A stretch of DNA of 64,000 nt from Strongylocentrotus purpuratus (taxonomy: Eukaryota > Echinodermata > Echinoidea > Camarodonta > Strongylocentrotidae), in contig NW_022145613.1 of NCBI RefSeq assembly GCF_000002235.5, positions 4,328,447-4,392,446 of the forward strand, read 5' to 3'. Position 1 is the stretch's first letter, and every line of letters starts with the position of its first letter. Position numbers and translations under genes: made by a program. Below the pieces are notes generated by a model. The model was not told where the DNA came from. It was given only the letters and a program-made list of their open reading frames with translations, and did no database searches. This document shows positions 58,105-64,000 of this stretch, one piece after another.

Positions 58105-58150
<46 letters not shown>
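58098..58150. repeat. (AGT)n microsatellite
   Basis: AGT repeats here continue as AGT/CGT repeats at 58346-58380, on the other side of a SINE, so the SINE appears to sit within the microsatellite. Confidence 0.9.
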
Positions 58151-58159
58151 TGTGGGGGT

Positions 58160-58346
58160 TGTTATTTTACCTGACTGCTAAGAAAGCATAAATGCTTGTA
58201 AGTAAGCAACCAGACGGCCGACGGCTTTAGGTCCTCTCCGAGGGACCTGGTAATGAAGATTAATGCCTTACCAAAGGGCACTGGCGCATCGCCTTGGTTT
58301 CGAGCCCGGGTCACCGGATTACGAGACCACTGCTCTACCGACTGAG
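58160..58346 (-). mobile_element. tRNA-derived SINE family A, full head
   Basis: On the minus strand it starts CTCAGTCGGTAGAGC (box A), then TCTCGTAATCC and GGGCTCGAAACC (box B), resembling a tRNA with a CGT anticodon arm. The body ends in TGCTTTCTTAGCAGTCAGGT. The 27645 copy shares the body. Confidence 0.87.
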
Positions 58347-58380
58347 TAGTAGTAGTAGTAGTCGTCGTCGTCGTCGTCGA

Positions 58381-61024
58381 AGTAGTAATAATAAAAGTAA
58401 TCGAAGAAGAAGAAGTAATAGAAGAAATAGAAGAAGAAGAAAAAGAAAGAAAGGACATAAATTCATTACATTTCCCGCTTAGCTCGATTTACGAACCGTT
58501 CAAGGGATATCTTTATGCATTTTAATTTGTCTATGCCTTTATCTATGGTGCGTTGCAATCGATGCGTCAATTAATGACGTAGCACTGCGTCGGCGACTGG
58601 CGCAGTCTTTGACGCACCATGGAAGAGTTACATCGTGTACAAACAGGAAGCAAAGTAAATACTATAACCCGTTAACTACTGAATTCTCCCATTCCCATAT
58701 GTTTTTATAATGGAACACCTAGTCCCCGTATGCAGGGGATTAATTACTGATTCGAATTAATACCACACATCATGTCAATTGCCTTAAGAGGCTTGGCTAA
58801 CGTAATTAATAACGAAATAGAAAGGACATTTCTTGTGCAAAGGGCATTGATTAACTTATGTCAAACGAAGGACTACACAATCAAATGGATTATGATTTCT
58901 AATTTTAAAATTTGACAGTCACAGGATTCACTTCCTGACGTACAAAGAACCAAAATTAACTTTTCATGGACAAAAAAACAGAAAGTGAGACAAAGACCAA
59001 TAGAAAAAAAAAAAACACGAAAGACGTTCGTTTATTGTGTCGGTGTATAATATTGCATCAGCTGCCGTGAAATTATTGATTTTGTCTCATGAAGCAAGCA
59101 TGATGTATGTATCATTGGTTGCTGAGTCGGACACGGATCTGATGATGGTCTGCTGTTGTCAAGAGATGACCTTAAACGACCTTCAACAAGAAGATACAGG
59201 GCTGGTAAAAAATAATAGATGCTATTTTCAATTAGGGTTAATGATGATGCTCTATTCAGTCGAGTTGTATAGGACGACGGTACACGAGTTTAAAATCATT
59301 ATCACCCATAATTACGATAATAGGTCGATTAGTTTGTTGGTACGTCATGAATCTTATACAAAACGGTGTGAAATTTGTATAGAAAGTTGTACGGTGGAAA
59401 TGGAACACGAAATGAACAAACATATAAGTATTATCATTTTCTCATCTTGCAATCACCTGTTAAGGATCTGTCTCAGTGCAGGTTATGGAAGCACGTTTTA
59501 AATGAATAACAAATATCACTGTCAATATGCACTTGGATGTTACAGTGATCTCAAATGTAACTTTGAAAATTCTTTAATTTGCACATTAGGTTAAATGGAT
59601 GTAAGCTTATTTCGACAAGCCCATGATCAGTGTGAATAATGAAGATAATGATGTTGTTGATGATGATGTTGATGGTGGTGATAATGCCAATGATTTGGAA
59701 CGAGAAAGATTTAAGTAGAAAATGGGGTTTCACTGGAAGTGCAACTAATCATGTTGATAAATAGTAGACTATAAATGCGTCGACCTCAATTTTTTGGTTA
59801 TACTGGTGGCAATTAAAATTGCTGCTGCTTCTTTCTGCCAACAATATACACTTCAAAGGTAGAAAACACTTTTTATACACCGACAAAGTGCTTTCCATTC
59901 ACGCAGTAGAAGTGCAGATGAGCCCCATTTCGCTTTTACCAGGTGAAGAGTGTGACGTGGTGATGTGGGTACAGTTTTTTTTTATCTGCCGGATTAATTT
60001 ACATTGTCTACTAACCCGCGATGTCGTTAATCAAAAAGCAACAGGAAAGCCTGCCAAAATGCACCTTTCGAAAGTCATAACGGTCACAAGAACATAATGA
60101 AAAATTTCCTTTTAATCCGTCCGCTGGTGTAATATTTGAAAACAAGGTACGACACAAAAACAGGGTGCCGCAATTGAGACCCCACTGTACGTGGATGAAG
60201 GCTTCCCTGTTTTGTATCTTTGCATGCATGCGACAAATAAGGGGCTCCGAGTATATCATTAGCCCCGGATACGACCCGTAGGTAAGCGAGAAAGCAGTTA
60301 TCTGCCCCGAGTGACAATGATGAAGAAACCCTATCTGGATTATTACCTGTGTAGCTGGTTTAGAAGAGTTGTTGGGGAAGAAATTGAATCTTCAGGTGAG
60401 GACAATGGCAGGGTGATGGATGAAGGGTGTGAAGAGGAAGATGAGGAGAACGTGTGTGGAGGACGTGAGATGGATCGGTAAGGGGGAGACACAGGGCGAG
60501 CGAGTGAGCAAGTGAGTGACAAGGAATAGATATACAAGAGAGCGAGGGAGATAGAGAATGAAAGAAAGATTAAGAATGAACAAGACATCGTAATGCTAGC
60601 GCATAAATTGTGACCGGACTACGCTAACTTTTGAAAGAAATTCTAAGGGACTAGAAGAACAGACGGCTTAAGATTAAGGTCCCGAATCGTAATATAAATA
60701 GAAATATCGAAAGTGCGGGCCTTTTAAAGCTATGCATTCGGAGAAAAGACAGACCGGTCGCGGCTTCGAATCGTAATGACGTCAGACCAACCGTATGAAT
60801 ACCAGTCGACTGGTGTAGGCACTGAGAACATTGTTCCGACAGGAAGGCTTAGAATACCGGAAAATTTCATTTCCATATCACTATTCGCAATCAGAAATAT
60901 ATTTTATTCAAAAAGTTGCTAGCTATATGCATTCATGATTGTATATCGGATTCTGACCGTGTAGTGAGCGGTGGCGTTAAAGGTTACAAATAAAATCCTT
61001 CAAAAAAACAACAACAAAAAAAAC

Positions 61025-61056
<32 letters not shown>

Positions 61057-64000
61057 GGGGGGTAAAACCCTGAGAAAATATCAAATGGAAGAGAGACAGG
61101 AAGTTTGGTGTAATCGTTGGGGGATACTGTCTTATTTGGCTTTTGGCTATCGCAACACACCTCCTCTTTCCAATAAGAACCGTTTCCCGATACATGATCA
61201 CGTTGGATACACACAATGGAGCTCGAATCTGTCAATAATCTCCGCATTTTACACCCTTTTAATTGACGTCTTCATATTTCAAAGTGTTAAAGTGTGCCTT
61301 ATTTTCTTTGTAACAGTTATATACCTAGCTAGGCCAGAACAAAATTAATTAATGAAGGTAATTATGAAACAACGTTCTTTTTAACCTACACTCTGCTTGT
61401 GAAAGCTATTTTTCTTGTTTACATCTGTTGCATACTAATTCAGCATCACTGATACTCAAATTGACTTGCAGAATTGAATGATGAAAATATTGTGTACCCG
61501 TTGAATATGACAAACCATATACATATCAATATAAGTATAAATTGGGATCTTGGATTTTGACATGAAGCATGGTTTTGAAAATAATGCCCTATCATCCTCG
61601 TAAAATCGGAGGATGATGAGAGGATGATGAGAGTTGGCTGAACTGTATTTCAGAGGATGCATGGTTTGGAGGAGAGACGATGTTTGAACAGCCGTTTGCA
61701 CAGTAAATGAACTTGACAACCGGGTCATATCGCTCTGTGCTGTCTGCCACCACCAATCACATAGAAAGACGGAGAATTTCAAGTGGTCTGTTCACACAGC
61801 CGATAAGCAAACGCTGACCCAAACCAGGACACAACCCACTCTCTAAAGGCCCGTTCAAACGATCTTTAGGCCAAGTACCGCGATTGAGTAAGATCCTTAC
61901 AATTTGCATGCAATGTATCGCGTGTGACTACTCCTGAAGTGTAACATCCCACTTCCCTGTGTGATATAAAACATTATCTGAAATGTTTAGACTACTGAGA
62001 TATGTATCACGAACGGTTTGCTGTCGAAATGTGGCAGTGATGACATGCGTGAATGTTTATCCCGCTACGGCGAACAACATGATGTGTGATGGTCGAATTA
62101 TGACAGCCTTGTGTGAAATTAGAATTGACAGGCTTTAAGAGACGGATGAGAAATAAAAGACGATATTACGGGCTCCATTATTTCCAGATGAAGAGGAGCA
62201 TAAGAAGATAAGGATGTTATGAATAACTTTGGAAAAGTGATGTGACTCAAGGCCTTAAGGTATTCCAGAGCAGAAGCAAAACACATCGCTGTGAATGTGG
62301 AATCTCACTAAAGAATGTTCGATGTATGATCTATTCTGTCATTGAAGGGGATTGTCACGGGGTATTTTTTGTTTTTCAGATTTTGTTACCCCCGATTTCG
62401 ACAGAGTTTGCGTGCGAATCCATTTCCTTTCCATTATCTTCACGAAGAGCAAATCGAGAGACGATCTCCGATACACTGAGCGCCGAAAGAATCTCACTTG
62501 GAACGTGATCGTAAGGGGAAAAGACCACGTGATCTGTAATGAAAGAATTTCTGCTTTCGCACATCATCCGTACAATGAGGATATGCAGAAAAAGAAGAAT
62601 GTCTAGCAATGTTAGTATGCCAATGCATGCGTGAACATCATACAGCTACTATGTAGCATGCGTGCACACCACTGTGCAGGTCGTGTAATGTGCTATAATG
62701 CCGAAAAGAAAGAAAAGAAAAGATGTTTTAGAGTTTTCTATAGTTTTGGATATCTGTATTAGAAAAACTGGAAATCTATTGAGAAATTCATCATTCCATA
62801 TACCTGGAGATATGTAGTACGCTGTTTAGGAGTATGCGAGATATATACACTTGGTATTCCTAAGCTTACCTGGAACTAAGACCGCTTTTGTAATCAACTG
62901 ACAATAATTTTGTGCAGTAACTTATCCTTTTTTTAAAAAAGGCGTTGCATTAGCTGGAATTCTTCTGTCAGGGTTAGAGGCATTCGATTTGTACTATAAT
63001 CTGCACAATGCCAACATTTTCCAAATTAAAATAGACTTACTTAATTAATTAAAATGATTTACAACGCTCTACGAGATTGACATAGTCGTAACCGGTGTCT
63101 TGAAAGAATATATACCAATAATATCCGAAAGTCATTAAAAGCCTTCAAATTCTTGTCAGAACGTTTTCTCTGAATTGGTCATCCTTTATCTCGATTAATT
63201 CCGAAATCGATTCTTCGCTCAGAAGCAGCGTTTTAAGCTGTCTCCAAAAGAAAGTAGACATCACGTCTTAAGGTTTTAAAGCATACATCATGGTAGACAG
63301 TTCGACTCGGACATAGAACGACAAAAAAGCGCGCGCACTATTTTTCTATCAATATTTGCACACATGCGCAGCCGACGGCAGACTGAGCCAAGCTAATACC
63401 CGGATGCTAAAACTGTCACCAGCCCAATGAACCTTAATAAGAAACTCTAACGGGATCACCGAGCTTGGTTAGGTGGGATCAAAGAGAATCTCGAACCTAC
63501 TCAGTAAATTGAAAGAGGTAAGTACACTACACTACCATCATCCTTCAAAAAGGAGAAAATCTCAGTTCAATTTCCATTCAAAGAATACGATATCACCATC
63601 AATTTACATTATGGGCTACCGATTTTCAAACGTTTTGATAGAAGCAAACTCAGCTAGAATTATTCCGAATTTGTCTCAAACATACTGTGGCATTGAAACT
63701 GTATCTGTAACATTATATTTTATGGGACCAATCACCATGTACCCTGTGAGGAGACATAAAATCACCCCAAGAGTTAAATAAAATTGAGACATTTTAAATC
63801 TCAAAAATCCTAGATCTTAATTAGAGGAGTAATTAAAAAAAAAAAATCAGAACCATTCTCAAGATCCATGAAAGCTTTTTTTTTTTTATTAACATTTGTA
63901 ATTTTGAACATAATATTTTCGAAGTTTAATAGTCGTATCAAGATTAAGAATAAAAGATTTCATCCCCTTGGAATCCAGGTAAACTTTATCCTCTCCTTTT
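58381..64000. other. No exon recognised; likely upstream PDE1 intron
   Basis: I looked on the minus strand for the preceding PDE1 exon (the YELLTRYDLISRFK-like segment) and did not find it. A (GA)n/G-run tract lies at 61026-61062. The sequence is otherwise AT-rich. Confidence 0.5.

Noticed and set aside
59037..59501. 154-codon + strand ORF
   Set aside because: No recognisable motif, no splice context, in probable intron; length is compatible with chance.
60343..60588. Possible upstream PDE1 exon on the minus strand ending CTACACAG|GTAATA
   Set aside because: Ser/Pro-rich with no PDE1 similarity, weak donor, and not the expected preceding exon.

Overview
This window is animal nuclear DNA. 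Genes are split by GT-AG introns, intergenic DNA is AT-rich, and G/C homopolymers, microsatellites and short inverted-repeat transposons are abundant. Repeat style and protein similarity suggest a marine invertebrate deuterostome, perhaps an echinoderm. The species assignment is an inference and is not proven by the sequence. Most open reading frames here are chance or low-complexity frames.

Two conserved genes are supported, and they converge tail to tail. (1) CASC3 (MLN51/Barentsz, an exon junction complex core subunit) lies on the + strand at 18903-31970. I could chain 13 coding exons in phase into about 1385 codons, roughly twice the human length. It keeps the N-terminal MADRRR start, the SELOR core that clamps eIF4A3/RNA, a KRYSSQRQR block and a GG(I/V)TYY C-terminal block. 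An expanded acidic region carries eighteen 8-residue repeats. (2) A PDE1-type calcium/calmodulin-dependent cyclic nucleotide phosphodiesterase lies on the - strand at 58004-39861. Nine in-phase exons give 419 codons, covering most of the catalytic domain and the C-terminus. Its N-terminal exons (calmodulin-binding region and start of the catalytic domain) were not found and should lie beyond base 64000. The two stop codons are about 7.9 kb apart with no recognisable gene between them.

Layout: 1-16.6 kb is gene-free and dense in transposons and satellites. It includes a foldback element, two TTAA-flanked elements each split by a younger insertion, a diverged 'tgcccctttt' satellite, and two hAT-like elements with perfect 8-bp target duplications. 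16.9-18.8 kb is a 5'-truncated, frameshifted LINE that ends about 100 bp before the CASC3 start codon. 18.9-32.6 kb is CASC3; its introns hold three inverted-repeat elements, two tRNA-derived SINEs and a 151-bp tandem array rich in AGGTCA half-sites. 32.6-39.8 kb is the intergenic gap. 39.8-58 kb is the PDE1 3' half, with a 36-bp minisatellite and a 722-bp GC-rich foldback in introns. 58-64 kb is probably 5' PDE1 intron with no recognised exon.

No CRISPR array, operon, prokaryotic gene or virus was recognised. The most unusual signals are the nuclear-receptor-like DR1 array in CASC3 intron 11, the long foldback in PDE1, the expanded CASC3 repeat region, and the LINE abutting the CASC3 start.
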